Shown here in pieces: positions 35,372-43,715 of a stretch of 44,448 nt of DNA. The first letter of the stretch is position 1, and each line of letters starts with the position of its first letter. The stretch is from an uncultured Bacteroidales bacterium (GTDB taxonomy: Bacteria; Bacteroidota; Bacteroidia; Bacteroidales; Lentimicrobiaceae). The notes beneath the pieces were generated by a model. That model was given only the letters and a program-made list of their open reading frames with translations. It did not search any database and was not told the DNA's origin. The translations under genes and the position numbers were made by a program. The stretch covers positions 1-44,448 of the forward strand of contig CALCQV010000151.1 of NCBI GenBank assembly GCA_937894795.1, written 5' to 3'.

Positions 35372-36583
35372 TTATTCTGTTGGTTTTTCGAGTACAGCTT
35401 TTCCAAATTTAGCACCAAATTCATAACCCTTTTTAAGCTCATCTTCATGAGGTGAGAATTTAAAGAAAACCGGCTCATCAATCATTTTGAGCTTCAGGTT
35501 AACAAGGTTTGATTCAATCAATTTGGCACCCTCTCCACTCCAGCCATATGAACCAAAGCATCCGGCAAGCTTACCCCTGTCGCGGATAGGGTTGATTAGT
35601 GCGAATAGCTGATATATTTGAAGCAGAATATTCTGATTTATAGTGGGTGAACCTACTATAAGCCCTGATGCCTTTGCCAGGTGTTCATCAATTTCTCCAA
35701 GTCCCATGGTTTCAATGTCGCATACATGTACATCTATTTCACCGGCGCTTCTTACACCATCGGCAATGCTGCCGGCCAGCATTTTTGTATTCTGGTAGGC
35801 CGAAACATAGGGGATAAAGACCCTTGATTTAACCGGATTGTTTATTGCTTCAAGTGAGAGCTTCTCTGATAAATCAACCTTTTCTTTCCAAGTTGAACGT
35901 AGTATGGGACCATGGCCTGTACATATAGTATTGATGTCCAAAGGCCTGATTTTCTCAATTGCCTTCAGCATAAATTTGCTGAAAGGTTTCAATATTACAT
36001 CGAAGTAATATTTGAATGAATCGCCGTAATCACCGGTCAAGTCATCGTACATTGCTTCATGGCAGTAATGGGCGCCGAATGAATCACACGTAAACAGCAG
36101 TTTATCCTCAACAAGGTATGTATAAATTGAATCGGGCCAATGGAGGTTAGGAGCACTGATGAACTTCAGGGTTTTATTTCCCAACGACAGTGTATCGCCA
36201 TCCTTGACCTGCAGGGATTTGAAATCATGGCCCAGCATGTCACGCATATATCTTATGGCATTTCCACTACCCACAACTGTAGCACCCGGGGCCAGTTGCA
36301 GTAAGGTGTTCACATTGCCCGAGTGGTCGGGTTCCGTATGATCAAGTATGATATATTCAATACGTGAAGGGTCGACCAGTGATTTTATTTTCTGGAGATA
36401 GGTGTCGCTGAATTTGTATTTAACCGTTTCAACAACTGCAACTTTTTCGGCATTTATAAGGTATGAGTTGTACGTTGTGCCATACTTGGTTTCCATTACA
36501 ACATCAAAGGTTACTATATCATAGTCAAGTACCCCAATCCATTTTACATCATTCGTAATGTCAAGAACTTTATTGTCAATCAT
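35372..36583 (-). CDS. Flavodiiron protein (FprA/ROO-type oxygen or NO reductase)
   Basis: A 403-residue, two-domain enzyme. The N-terminal metallo-beta-lactamase domain holds the diiron ligands: His82, Glu84, Asp86 and His87 in HTEPDH, then His in NLHWPDS, Asp in FTCDSFG and His in CTGHGPIL. The C-terminal flavodoxin domain (from ~245) binds FMN through VSAYQNTKMLA and GSPTINQN. Such enzymes reduce O2 to water or NO to N2O in anaerobes, taking electrons from rubredoxin; none is encoded nearby. Start ATG at 36583 (MIDNKVLDI); a TTG at 36592 is less likely. It follows parC by 74 nt. Confidence 0.92.
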   Translation of the reverse strand: MIDNKVLDITNDVKWIGVLDYDIVTFDVVMETKYGTTYNSYLINAEKVAVVETVKYKFSDTYLQKIKSLVDPSRIEYIILDHTEPDHSGNVNTLLQLAPGATVVGSGNAIRYMRDMLGHDFKSLQVKDGDTLSLGNKTLKFISAPNLHWPDSIYTYLVEDKLLFTCDSFGAHYCHEAMYDDLTGDYGDSFKYYFDVILKPFSKFMLKAIEKIRPLDINTICTGHGPILRSTWKEKVDLSEKLSLEAINNPVKSRVFIPYVSAYQNTKMLAGSIADGVRSAGEIDVHVCDIETMGLGEIDEHLAKASGLIVGSPTINQNILLQIYQLFALINPIRDRGKLAGCFGSYGWSGEGAKLIESNLVNLKLKMIDEPVFFKFSPHEDELKKGYEFGAKFGKAVLEKPTE

Positions 36584-36657
36584 TTCAAGCAATTAATTAA
36601 GTGTTTTATAATCAGTAAATATCAAATTTGTAACAAATGTCTTTTCCATAAGCCGGG

Positions 36658-39348
36658 TCAGAACTCCAGAGCCATTTGAATGGCATCATCATCAGGTAAA
36701 TCTTTCTTTTCACGAGCCGGGAATTCAATATCATCTTCGTTTTCACCTGTTCCATTGATTTCCTCATCCTGAAGGCCATTTGATTCCTGCATATCAGACG
36801 CTTCAGCTTCATAAGGAATCGGGTCAAGCATCACAATTTTCTTTACACCGTATGTAGTTAGCCTTTTCCCTTTTGCTTTATGGCTTTTTACTTCAATAAA
36901 AGCTGAAGCTTCAAGTGGCTCATCTTCAATGACCCGGTTATTTATCTTTTCATCAAAAACAATATTGATTACCGGCAACCAGTCGCTTGAAACCTGGATA
37001 AGCTTAGAACCTGAATCATCATTAAGAAAATCAGTTTTCTTATCGGTAGGTTCCACCAGGAAACGCTTCAGGTAATAGTGTTGTTTTTGGCCATTGAAAT
37101 AAATGGCAGTAATTGGCTTCTTGGGATTGAATTTTTCAATTATCAGCAGGTCTTCATCAAAATGAGTATTCAGGTCATAATTGTAGAGGCGGTAATCGCC
37201 TGATTGCATGATGGCAAGTATTTTATCATCACCTGCGAATGCGCCCAATAAACGGCCTCTGCCTTCCGTATTAAGTCTTTTTATTGATTCATCAAACCAT
37301 ATATCCCTGGCTCCCAGTGTTGACAAGCCGGCTTCGGCCAACGTTATTTTCTTGATTGGATATTTAGTCAGCTTATTACCCTGAGAGTTTCTGCCTTTAA
37401 TGGCCAGTTCACTGAAATTGAAGTCAAAGGTTGTCTTCTTCAGTCGTGGAACCGGCTTCAGGAATACCCTTATTATTTCAGCTTCTCCGTTTGGATTAGC
37501 ACTAAAGTATAGAACTTTGGAACCTGCTTTTCCTTTTGTCAGACTATAGTCCTTATCACGGTTGACTCCCATAACGGCAAAGCGTTTAACAAAGGCATTC
37601 CCGGCTTTACCATCCTGATAAACCATATTGTAGATAGTGCGTTCATCGTTTTTACGGAATACGTCAATATGAACAACATTCTCTCCAACAAATAGCTTTT
37701 CAGCAACTTTAGTAACTATGAATGTTCCATCTTCGCGGAATACTATGATATCGTCAATATCCGAGCAATCGCATACATACTCGTCCTTCTTCAATGAAGT
37801 ACCCGCAAAACCCTCCTTCCGGTTAACGTAAAGCTTCTGATTAGCTGCAGCAACCATTACAGCCTCTATATTGTCGAAACTACGCAACTCGGTTTTACGC
37901 TCTCTTCCCTTGCCGTATTTACGTTTGATATTGCGGAAATATTCAATGGTATACTCGATAAGATTGTCGAGGTAGTGTTCCACCTGGGCTTTCTCGTCAG
38001 TAAGGTTCCGCATGTGCTCTTCGGCCTTGAAGGAATTATAGACAGAAATGCGCTTGATCTTTATTTCAGTAAGTCGCAATATATCATCAGTGGTTATTGC
38101 CCTGTAAAATTGGGGCTTGTAAGGTTCCAGACTCTTGTCAATAGTAGCCAGTGCGTTTTCCCAGCTGGTACTCTGCTCTATTTGATGGTATATTCTGTTT
38201 TCAATGAATATCTGTTCAAGTGAAGCATACAGCAAGCTTTCCATCAACTCCATCCTGCGTATGGAAAGTTCCATTTTAAGGAGGTTGATGGTGTTGTTGG
38301 TTGATTCTTTAAGTATCTCCTTGACACTGCTGAATTTGGGCTTTCCTTCCTGAATAACACAGTTATTGGGCGAGATGGAAACCTCACACAATGTAAAGGC
38401 ATACAGGGCATCAATGGTTGTATCAGGGGATACCCCGGGAGCAAGGTGTATGAGGATTTCAACCGTACCTGCCGTATTATCGTCAATTTTGCGGAGCTTG
38501 ATCTTTCCCTTGTCATTGGCAGTCACAATGGAATCTATAAGGCTACTGGTAGTTGTGCCGAAGGGTGTTTCAGTAATGACGAGCGTTTTCTTGTCGAGCT
38601 GACTTATTTTGGCTCTCAGTCTGACTTTTCCGCCACGCAATCCCTCATTATACTTAGAGCAGTCGGCCAGTCCTCCTGTCGGGAAATCCGGATAAAGTTC
38701 AAATTCCTTATCCTGCAATATTTTTATGGAGGCATCAATCAATTCATTGAAGTTGTGGGGCAGTATCCTTGAAGCCAGTCCAACAGCAATGCCTTCAACA
38801 CCCTGGGCCAATAAGAGAGGGAATTTAACGGGCAAGGTAATGGGTTCCTTATTCCGGCCATCATATGATAGTTTCCATTTTGTAGTCTTTGGGTTAAACA
38901 CCACTTCCTTGGCAAACTTGCTAAGGCGGGCTTCAATATAACGGGGCGCAGCGGCGCTGTCACCCGTAAGTATATTACCCCAGTTCCCCTGAGTATCAAT
39001 CAATAAATCTTTCTGACCCAACTGTACCAATGCATCACCAATTGAAGCATCACCGTGAGGATGATATTTCATGGTATGGCCAATAATATTGGCAACCTTG
39101 TTGAACCGGCCATCATCCAGTTCATCCATGGCGTGAAGAATGCGGCGCTGAACGGGTTTAAACCCATCAATTACTTCGGGTACTGCTCTCTCAAGGATTA
39201 CGTATGAAGCGTAATCAAGAAACCAGTTCTCGTACATTCCTGACAACTGTATGGTTTTGTGCAGTTCACTGCCATCCGTTGCTTGTACTTCGGGCAACTC
39301 TTCGGGTAGATTGTTATCCGTATTGTTTATTTCTTGATCGTCTGACAT
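36658..39348 (-). CDS. parC: DNA topoisomerase IV subunit A (GyrA/ParC family)
   Basis: An 896-residue type IIA topoisomerase breakage-reunion subunit. The catalytic Tyr137 is in AAAPRYIEARLSK; the winged-helix QRDR is YHPHGDASIGDALVQL. The C-terminal beta-pinwheel carries irregular blades without a clear GyrA box (QRRGGKG), which favours ParC over GyrA. The acidic C-terminal tail (DDIEFPAREKKDLPDDDA) is unusual in length. The ParE partner is not in the window. At the residue matching E. coli GyrA Ser83 there is Ala101, with Ser102 after it. It lies between the BatA-like and flavodiiron genes, same strand. Confidence 0.92.
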   Translation of the reverse strand: MSDDQEINNTDNNLPEELPEVQATDGSELHKTIQLSGMYENWFLDYASYVILERAVPEVIDGFKPVQRRILHAMDELDDGRFNKVANIIGHTMKYHPHGDASIGDALVQLGQKDLLIDTQGNWGNILTGDSAAAPRYIEARLSKFAKEVVFNPKTTKWKLSYDGRNKEPITLPVKFPLLLAQGVEGIAVGLASRILPHNFNELIDASIKILQDKEFELYPDFPTGGLADCSKYNEGLRGGKVRLRAKISQLDKKTLVITETPFGTTTSSLIDSIVTANDKGKIKLRKIDDNTAGTVEILIHLAPGVSPDTTIDALYAFTLCEVSISPNNCVIQEGKPKFSSVKEILKESTNNTINLLKMELSIRRMELMESLLYASLEQIFIENRIYHQIEQSTSWENALATIDKSLEPYKPQFYRAITTDDILRLTEIKIKRISVYNSFKAEEHMRNLTDEKAQVEHYLDNLIEYTIEYFRNIKRKYGKGRERKTELRSFDNIEAVMVAAANQKLYVNRKEGFAGTSLKKDEYVCDCSDIDDIIVFREDGTFIVTKVAEKLFVGENVVHIDVFRKNDERTIYNMVYQDGKAGNAFVKRFAVMGVNRDKDYSLTKGKAGSKVLYFSANPNGEAEIIRVFLKPVPRLKKTTFDFNFSELAIKGRNSQGNKLTKYPIKKITLAEAGLSTLGARDIWFDESIKRLNTEGRGRLLGAFAGDDKILAIMQSGDYRLYNYDLNTHFDEDLLIIEKFNPKKPITAIYFNGQKQHYYLKRFLVEPTDKKTDFLNDDSGSKLIQVSSDWLPVINIVFDEKINNRVIEDEPLEASAFIEVKSHKAKGKRLTTYGVKKIVMLDPIPYEAEASDMQESNGLQDEEINGTGENEDDIEFPAREKKDLPDDDAIQMALEF

Positions 39349-39424
39349 TTTTTCCTTCCCCAGGTGCGATATTTCAACGCTGCTTTTACTTTAAAATTCT
39401 GAATCTTAATAAATATTTTTAATA

Positions 39425-41482
39425 CTACACAGTAGCACTTTTTCTTCTGAAATAAGCCAGTAAAATTGTTTCAATTAAAAGTGACAGAAGTGCCGCAAAA
39501 ATAAACCACTTCCATAATTTACCCTCACCAATGTGTTCATTTATAACCTTATCCAAGGGCTTCTCGCTATTTTCAATAACGCTATAACCTGTTTTTTCAT
39601 TTAACAGTTCCTGGTCTTCAACCGTGGCAGTAATGAGATTGGATTCTTTTCGGTTATAATTGAAGGCAAGCAGATCTATCTCCTTATTGTCGGAAAATAC
39701 CTTGTAAAATCCTGCTTGTGGTATTTGTCCATTAATGAATATATTGCTCTGCCCGTTTATTTGTCTGAATTCAGGTATAAATTCATACCCCCCATTGTTC
39801 TCTGAAAGTTTTATTATATTGTCACCTTTGATCAGGTTACCTGTAATAGTAATGGGACTCTGCAAGTCAGTCAAATACATCAATGGTTTTATAGTTTCAC
39901 TATTGAATGCAATGTTCAGCATGGTAGGTACAAAAAAAGCATTTCTTACAAAGTTGCCTGCCTTATCATCCAGAGGCGATGTAAAAAGATAAACTTTCCC
40001 TTTACCCATTGTACTATATGTGAGCAGCGGTTGGCCGGTAGCAAGCTCCAGGAGTGTTTCACCGGTGCCACGTGATCCCGAATTTACAGTAAAGTAACTG
40101 TTTATCAAAGGCATTTCTATATTCTCTTCCTTTAATGTGCCCTGTTCAAATACATCCTTGTACAAGTAATGACCGGTATTTACTGAAGCCAGTTTAACGG
40201 GCGATGAATTAAGGCCATTGAACTGGTCTGTGCCAAGTCGGGAGAGTAAACGGTTATGCTCTTCTACCGGTGTCTCACCTGAGGGGATTATCAGTATACT
40301 GCCGCCATTTTCTGCAAATTTCAATATTTCCTGCTGCAAGCCTGTACTGTATGAGTTGAGACTGTTAAGAATAATAAGTTTATAGCTTGCCAGTGCTGAA
40401 ATATCAATTTGTCGTACTATAGTATTGGTAAGTTTTACAATTGAATCAACAGAGAAAACAGAGTTGATATAAGAATTGGGTGCTGATTCATTTATACAGA
40501 GTACGGGAATTTCTGGTGAAATTCCAAAAGTGAAGTAATATATATCATCGTATGTAACCGGATAATCGTTAATCTCAATTACTCCCTTATGGGAACCCGA
40601 TTTTTGGTTGCTGAATGTAAAGCTTATTTCCTGCGATGAACCTGCATCGATATCAATGCTGGCAGCCGATCGCTGTATATCATCAATCAGTAATCTAACC
40701 GGAATTTTTTCCAATCTGATATCTGAAACGTTGGTAATCTTTACAAAAAGTGTTACCTGCTCATTTAACCGCAGCACAGGACTGCCAAACCAGCAACTAT
40801 CAACATACAGGTTATTTATAGAAGCTGCCTCCAGTGGTATTATGTAACCCGATTGGAAACCACTGTCGGGTAAAGCTTTAAAGATGGTGCTTTTCTGAAA
40901 ATCACTGATATAATGCACCGTAAAATTGCCTCGTTCATTTAGATTGTTCAAATCGTGTTGACGGGTAGAGATCTCCTTCAATGACCTGACGGCGGGTGAA
41001 ATATTCAATTCGCCAAGCATGGTAAGAAACTCATCACGACTTACCAATCGCTGATGTTTGCCTTCAAAGTCATTGGTAAGTAATTGGTATTTATCATCCT
41101 GTGCATAGGCATTTGCAATTTCTGCAGCTTTAACCTTAGCCTCATCAAACAAGGTGCCACGTGAACCTTCTGCCTCCATGCTAAAGGAATTGTCGACAAA
41201 AACGCTCACAATGTTTGCATTTTTGGAAACCTTATTGTTTTTTGTTGCGAAGTAGGGTTGTGCGAAGGCAAGAGCCAGAAAGACGAATGCCAGGATTCGA
41301 AACAGCAGTACCAATCGATGAAGCAGGTTTGACTGCTTGCGTGTTTGTTGTTTTATTTCTTTTAGAAACCTAACATTGCTGAAGTAAATTTTTCTGTAAC
41401 GCCTGAAATTGAACAAGTGCACGGCAATAGGAATACCTACAGCCACCAGCCCTATCAACAACCAAGGATTCAGAAATTGCAT
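39425..41482 (-). CDS. BatA-domain membrane protein with VWA-like region
   Basis: 685 residues. The N-terminal BatA motif (MQFLNPWLLIGLVAVGIPIAVHLFNFRR, two membrane helices to about residue 78) precedes a von Willebrand A-like segment with a MIDAS-type DNSFSM (DxSxS) near residue 97. A large extracytoplasmic part with strand-rich and glutamine amidotransferase-like regions follows, ending in a C-terminal helix (LWKWFIFAALLSLLIETILLAYFRR). Related proteins sit in Bacteroidota aerotolerance (bat) clusters; here the other bat genes are absent. Metal-ion-dependent protein contact is the likely role. It has its own promoter and heads a leftward block with parC. Confidence 0.83.
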   Translation of the reverse strand: MQFLNPWLLIGLVAVGIPIAVHLFNFRRYRKIYFSNVRFLKEIKQQTRKQSNLLHRLVLLFRILAFVFLALAFAQPYFATKNNKVSKNANIVSVFVDNSFSMEAEGSRGTLFDEAKVKAAEIANAYAQDDKYQLLTNDFEGKHQRLVSRDEFLTMLGELNISPAVRSLKEISTRQHDLNNLNERGNFTVHYISDFQKSTIFKALPDSGFQSGYIIPLEAASINNLYVDSCWFGSPVLRLNEQVTLFVKITNVSDIRLEKIPVRLLIDDIQRSAASIDIDAGSSQEISFTFSNQKSGSHKGVIEINDYPVTYDDIYYFTFGISPEIPVLCINESAPNSYINSVFSVDSIVKLTNTIVRQIDISALASYKLIILNSLNSYSTGLQQEILKFAENGGSILIIPSGETPVEEHNRLLSRLGTDQFNGLNSSPVKLASVNTGHYLYKDVFEQGTLKEENIEMPLINSYFTVNSGSRGTGETLLELATGQPLLTYSTMGKGKVYLFTSPLDDKAGNFVRNAFFVPTMLNIAFNSETIKPLMYLTDLQSPITITGNLIKGDNIIKLSENNGGYEFIPEFRQINGQSNIFINGQIPQAGFYKVFSDNKEIDLLAFNYNRKESNLITATVEDQELLNEKTGYSVIENSEKPLDKVINEHIGEGKLWKWFIFAALLSLLIETILLAYFRRKSATV

Positions 41483-41501
41483 GTTGGATTTATTTGAAGG
41501 G

Positions 41502-41509
41502 CAAATTTA
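41502..41509 (-). promoter_or_regulatory. -7 box of the BatA-like gene
   Basis: Minus-strand TAAATTTG (plus CAAATTTA) matches TAnnTTTG, 19 nt upstream of the ATG. The nearest TTG (plus CAA 41525-41527) is 15 nt away, a little short. Confidence 0.45.
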
Positions 41510-41544
41510 GTTATTTAGGATTAACAATTCATGATGAATTTATT

Positions 41545-41573
41545 AAAAAGCCCCGGGCGAATGCCGGGGCTTT
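41545..41573 (-). terminator. Rho-independent terminator of gdhA
   Basis: A perfect 10-bp stem AAAGCCCCGG / CCGGGGCTTT closes a 7-nt loop; on the minus strand TTTTTAAT follows. It is about 40 nt past the gdhA stop and separates gdhA from the BatA-like gene. Confidence 0.87.
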
Positions 41574-41613
41574 AGGGTTATCCAACTTATTATATTGGTT
41601 CTTTAATATTATA

Positions 41614-42951
41614 TTATATCACACCCTGATCAAGCATAGAGTTGGCCACTTTAAGGAAACCGGCAACATTGGCGCCCTTAACGTAATTGATGTAACCATC
41701 TTTCTGTGTACCATACTGTACGCACTGTGAATGGATGTCCTTCATGATCTGATGGAGGCGTTGGTCAACCTCCTCTGGGCTCCAGCTCAGGTGCATTGCA
41801 TTCTGGGTCATTTCAAGGCCTGAAGTGGCAACACCACCGGCGTTAACGGCTTTACCCGGAGCAAAGATAACCTTTGCATTCTGGAAAGCAGTGATAGCTT
41901 CAGGAGTACAAGGCATGTTGGCACATTCAGCAACAAAAGAAACCTTATTGTTGATGAGGTTTTCAGCATCCTGCAGATTAAGTTCATTTTGAGTTGCAGC
42001 AGGGAATGCCACATCACATTTAACTTCCCAAGGACGTTTGCCGGCTACGAAAGTTGATTTCGGGAATTTCTGAGCATAAGGAGCAACGATATCCTGATTT
42101 GATGCTCTCAGTTCGAGCATAAAATCAATCTTTTCACCTGAAATACCATCCGGATCATAAATATAACCATCAGGGCCTGAAATGGTAACAACCTTACCAC
42201 CCAACTGGGTAGCTTTAGTAGCTGCACCCCATGCAACATTACCGAAACCTGATATAGCAACTATCTTACCGTTGAAATCAGTACCTTTGGTTTTGAGCAT
42301 TTCCTGTGCGAAATATACGGCACCAAAACCTGTAGCCTCAGGGCGTAATATACTGCCACCCCAGTTACGGCCTTTACCTGTAAGAACACCTGTATGTTCC
42401 TGAGCTAATTTTTTGTACATTCCATAGAGGAAACCAATTTCACGTCCACCAACGCCTATATCACCGGCAGGAACATCCTGATCAGGACCTATAAGCCTCC
42501 ATAATTCGAGCATGAACGACTGGCAGAAGCGCATAACTTCACCATTTGATTTTCCTTTAGGATTGAAATCACTACCACCTTTACCACCGCCCATAGGAAG
42601 TGTGGTGAGGCTGTTTTTAAATATCTGTTCGAAACCCAGGAATTTCAGAATGCTTAAATTTACACTCGGGTGAAAACGTAATCCACCTTTGTATGGGCCA
42701 ATGGCGCCATTGAACTGAACTCTGTATCCAAGATTTACATTTACTTTGCCATTATCATCTACCCAGGGAATTTTGAAGGTCAGAATGCGATCTGGCTCAA
42801 CAATACGTTCAACGATACCGGCAGCTTCAAACTGAGGATTCTCGTTATAAATTTCTTCGATGGATTCGAGAACTTCCCGAACCGCTTGCAAGTACTCTAC
42901 TTCGCCCGGATGTTTCTTCTCCAGGTCGGTCATGATTTTTTCCAGCTTCAT
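41614..42951 (-). CDS. gdhA: Glutamate dehydrogenase (hexameric class, probably NADP-dependent)
   Basis: A 445-residue enzyme interconverting 2-oxoglutarate plus ammonia and glutamate. Substrate and catalytic residues are seen: Lys88 in GPYKGGLRFHP, Lys112, Lys124 in PMGGGKGGSDF and Asp164 in VPAGDIGVGGRE. The Rossmann motif GFGNVAWGAA is near 235. The length and motifs match the ~450-aa hexameric class; the segment after strand B (ISGPDGYIYDPDG) does not settle NADP versus NAD. Single gene with its own promoter, dyad and terminator. Confidence 0.96.
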   Translation of the reverse strand: MKLEKIMTDLEKKHPGEVEYLQAVREVLESIEEIYNENPQFEAAGIVERIVEPDRILTFKIPWVDDNGKVNVNLGYRVQFNGAIGPYKGGLRFHPSVNLSILKFLGFEQIFKNSLTTLPMGGGKGGSDFNPKGKSNGEVMRFCQSFMLELWRLIGPDQDVPAGDIGVGGREIGFLYGMYKKLAQEHTGVLTGKGRNWGGSILRPEATGFGAVYFAQEMLKTKGTDFNGKIVAISGFGNVAWGAATKATQLGGKVVTISGPDGYIYDPDGISGEKIDFMLELRASNQDIVAPYAQKFPKSTFVAGKRPWEVKCDVAFPAATQNELNLQDAENLINNKVSFVAECANMPCTPEAITAFQNAKVIFAPGKAVNAGGVATSGLEMTQNAMHLSWSPEEVDQRLHQIMKDIHSQCVQYGTQKDGYINYVKGANVAGFLKVANSMLDQGVI

Positions 42952-42993
42952 CTTGTGGATGTTTTAGGATGATTAATTATGTGATTTTTTAAA

Positions 42994-43015
42994 CACTGTT
43001 AATTTAATAACAGTG
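42994..43015. promoter_or_regulatory. Dyad at the gdhA transcription start
   Basis: Perfect 8-bp arms CACTGTTA and TAACAGTG with a 6-nt centre. It begins directly at the downstream edge of the -7 box (43016-43023), where the transcript would start. It could be an operator or a 5' hairpin of the mRNA. Confidence 0.5.
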
Positions 43016-43047
43016 CAAAGTTATGCCATAAAAAATGATATTTCCAA
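43016..43047 (-). promoter_or_regulatory. Bacteroidota-type promoter of gdhA
   Basis: Minus-strand TAACTTTG (plus CAAAGTTA, 43016-43023) is preceded by TTG (plus CAA 43045-43047) with a 21-nt spacer. The leader to the ATG is about 60 nt and carries the 8-bp dyad. Confidence 0.7.
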
Positions 43048-43131
43048 ATGAAACGACGACTTAATTTTTTAATAAAAACCAACTAATCACGAACATGTTA
43101 CCAGCCTTGACTTACACGATTATTTGTATTC

Positions 43132-43145
43132 CGTAAACGATTGCG
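43132..43145. promoter_or_regulatory. LacI-type operator-like dyad
   Basis: CGTAAACGATTGCG differs by one base from a CGCAAACGNTTGCG-like LacI/PurR-family box and shares 12 of 14 bases with the site at 24427-24440. It overlaps a 7-bp stem GCGGAAA / TTTCCGC (43143-43163). No LacI-family gene is in the window. Confidence 0.3.
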
Positions 43146-43170
43146 GAAATGAACTTTTTCCGCTTAATAA

Positions 43171-43216
43171 GTTCAAAAGTCGTTCAAAGCCTTTGGCGTT
43201 CAATAGTTGTTCAAAG
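43171..43216. repeat. Direct repeat of 19 bp, 27-bp period
   Basis: GTTCAAAAGTCGTTCAAAG (43171-43189) and GTTCAATAGTTGTTCAAAG (43198-43216) match at 17 of 19 positions. Each contains GTTCAA twice, 11 bp apart, about one helical turn. It is non-coding; function unknown. Confidence 0.6.
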
Positions 43217-43222
43217 TTGTAG

Positions 43223-43242
43223 GGACAACTCGTGAGTTGTCC
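43223..43242. repeat. REP-like palindrome
   Basis: GGACAACTC-GT-GAGTTGTCC with perfect 9-bp arms, preceded by TGTAG. It resembles the GTAGGGAC...GTCCCTAC family of short intergenic palindromes spread by REP-associated transposases in many bacteria. Only one copy is seen here, so membership is a guess. The remainder of the 42952-43391 gap shows nothing else. Confidence 0.45.
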
Positions 43243-43359
43243 GTTTAATGATATTCCAATCCAATAATAATTGTCAGGATGTCATGTGCACTTTATTTTA
43301 TTTTTTGCATCCAGAAAGGGAAGAAATATTTCAGAAAAATGTTGCTGCTCTGTAAAGCA

Positions 43360-43387
43360 AAAAGCCCGGTTGCTATACCGGGCTTTT
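43360..43387 (-). terminator. Terminator after the RHS/immunity module
   Basis: A perfect 11-bp stem AAAAGCCCGGT / ACCGGGCTTTT with a 6-nt loop; TTGC follows on the minus strand, extending the T run to five. It lies 5 nt past the stop of the small membrane protein gene (43392). Confidence 0.85.
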
Positions 43388-43391
43388 CTAT

Positions 43392-43715
43392 TTATTTACT
43401 CTTTTTTATAACTCTAAATCCAAATAATCTAAGCATTAATGGAGATAATACAACTTCTGCAATTATGCCAGGTAATAAAATTGGTCCAAACATTACTTCA
43501 ATATTCTGAAATGCAATTTTCCATAGAAGTATTGTTAAGGCAACAGCCACAACTCTTGTTAAGAGTATAATACCTAATATTTTATACCATGGAGTTTTCT
43601 TATTAAGCTTTATCAATACAAAAGCCTGATAAGCTGCTCCCAACAAAAAGATAATACTCCCTAAAAATAGAGCTAGTATAATTATTTCAGACAATGTTGC
43701 TGTTTGAGTTTCCAT
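43392..43715 (-). CDS. Small three-helix membrane protein, probable immunity protein for the RHS toxin
   Basis: 107 residues with three hydrophobic segments: about 9-37 (SEIIILALFLGSIIFLLGAA), 43-69 (WYKILGIILLTRVVAVALTI) and 75-100 (MFGPILLPGIIAEVVLSPLM). No named family is recognised. Its ATG overlaps the stop codon of the RHS gene (TAATG), the tight coupling expected of toxin-immunity pairs. A membrane-embedded immunity protein fits a toxin acting at the membrane or cell wall. The role is inferred from position only. Confidence 0.75.
   Translation of the reverse strand: METQTATLSEIIILALFLGSIIFLLGAAYQAFVLIKLNKKTPWYKILGIILLTRVVAVALTILLWKIAFQNIEVMFGPILLPGIIAEVVLSPLMLRLFGFRVIKKSK

Noticed and set aside
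36627..36650. Palindrome around CAAATTTG upstream of the flavodiiron gene considered as a promoter
   Set aside because: It does not fit TAnnTTTG and is short and AT-rich; the gene is probably read from the parC transcript.
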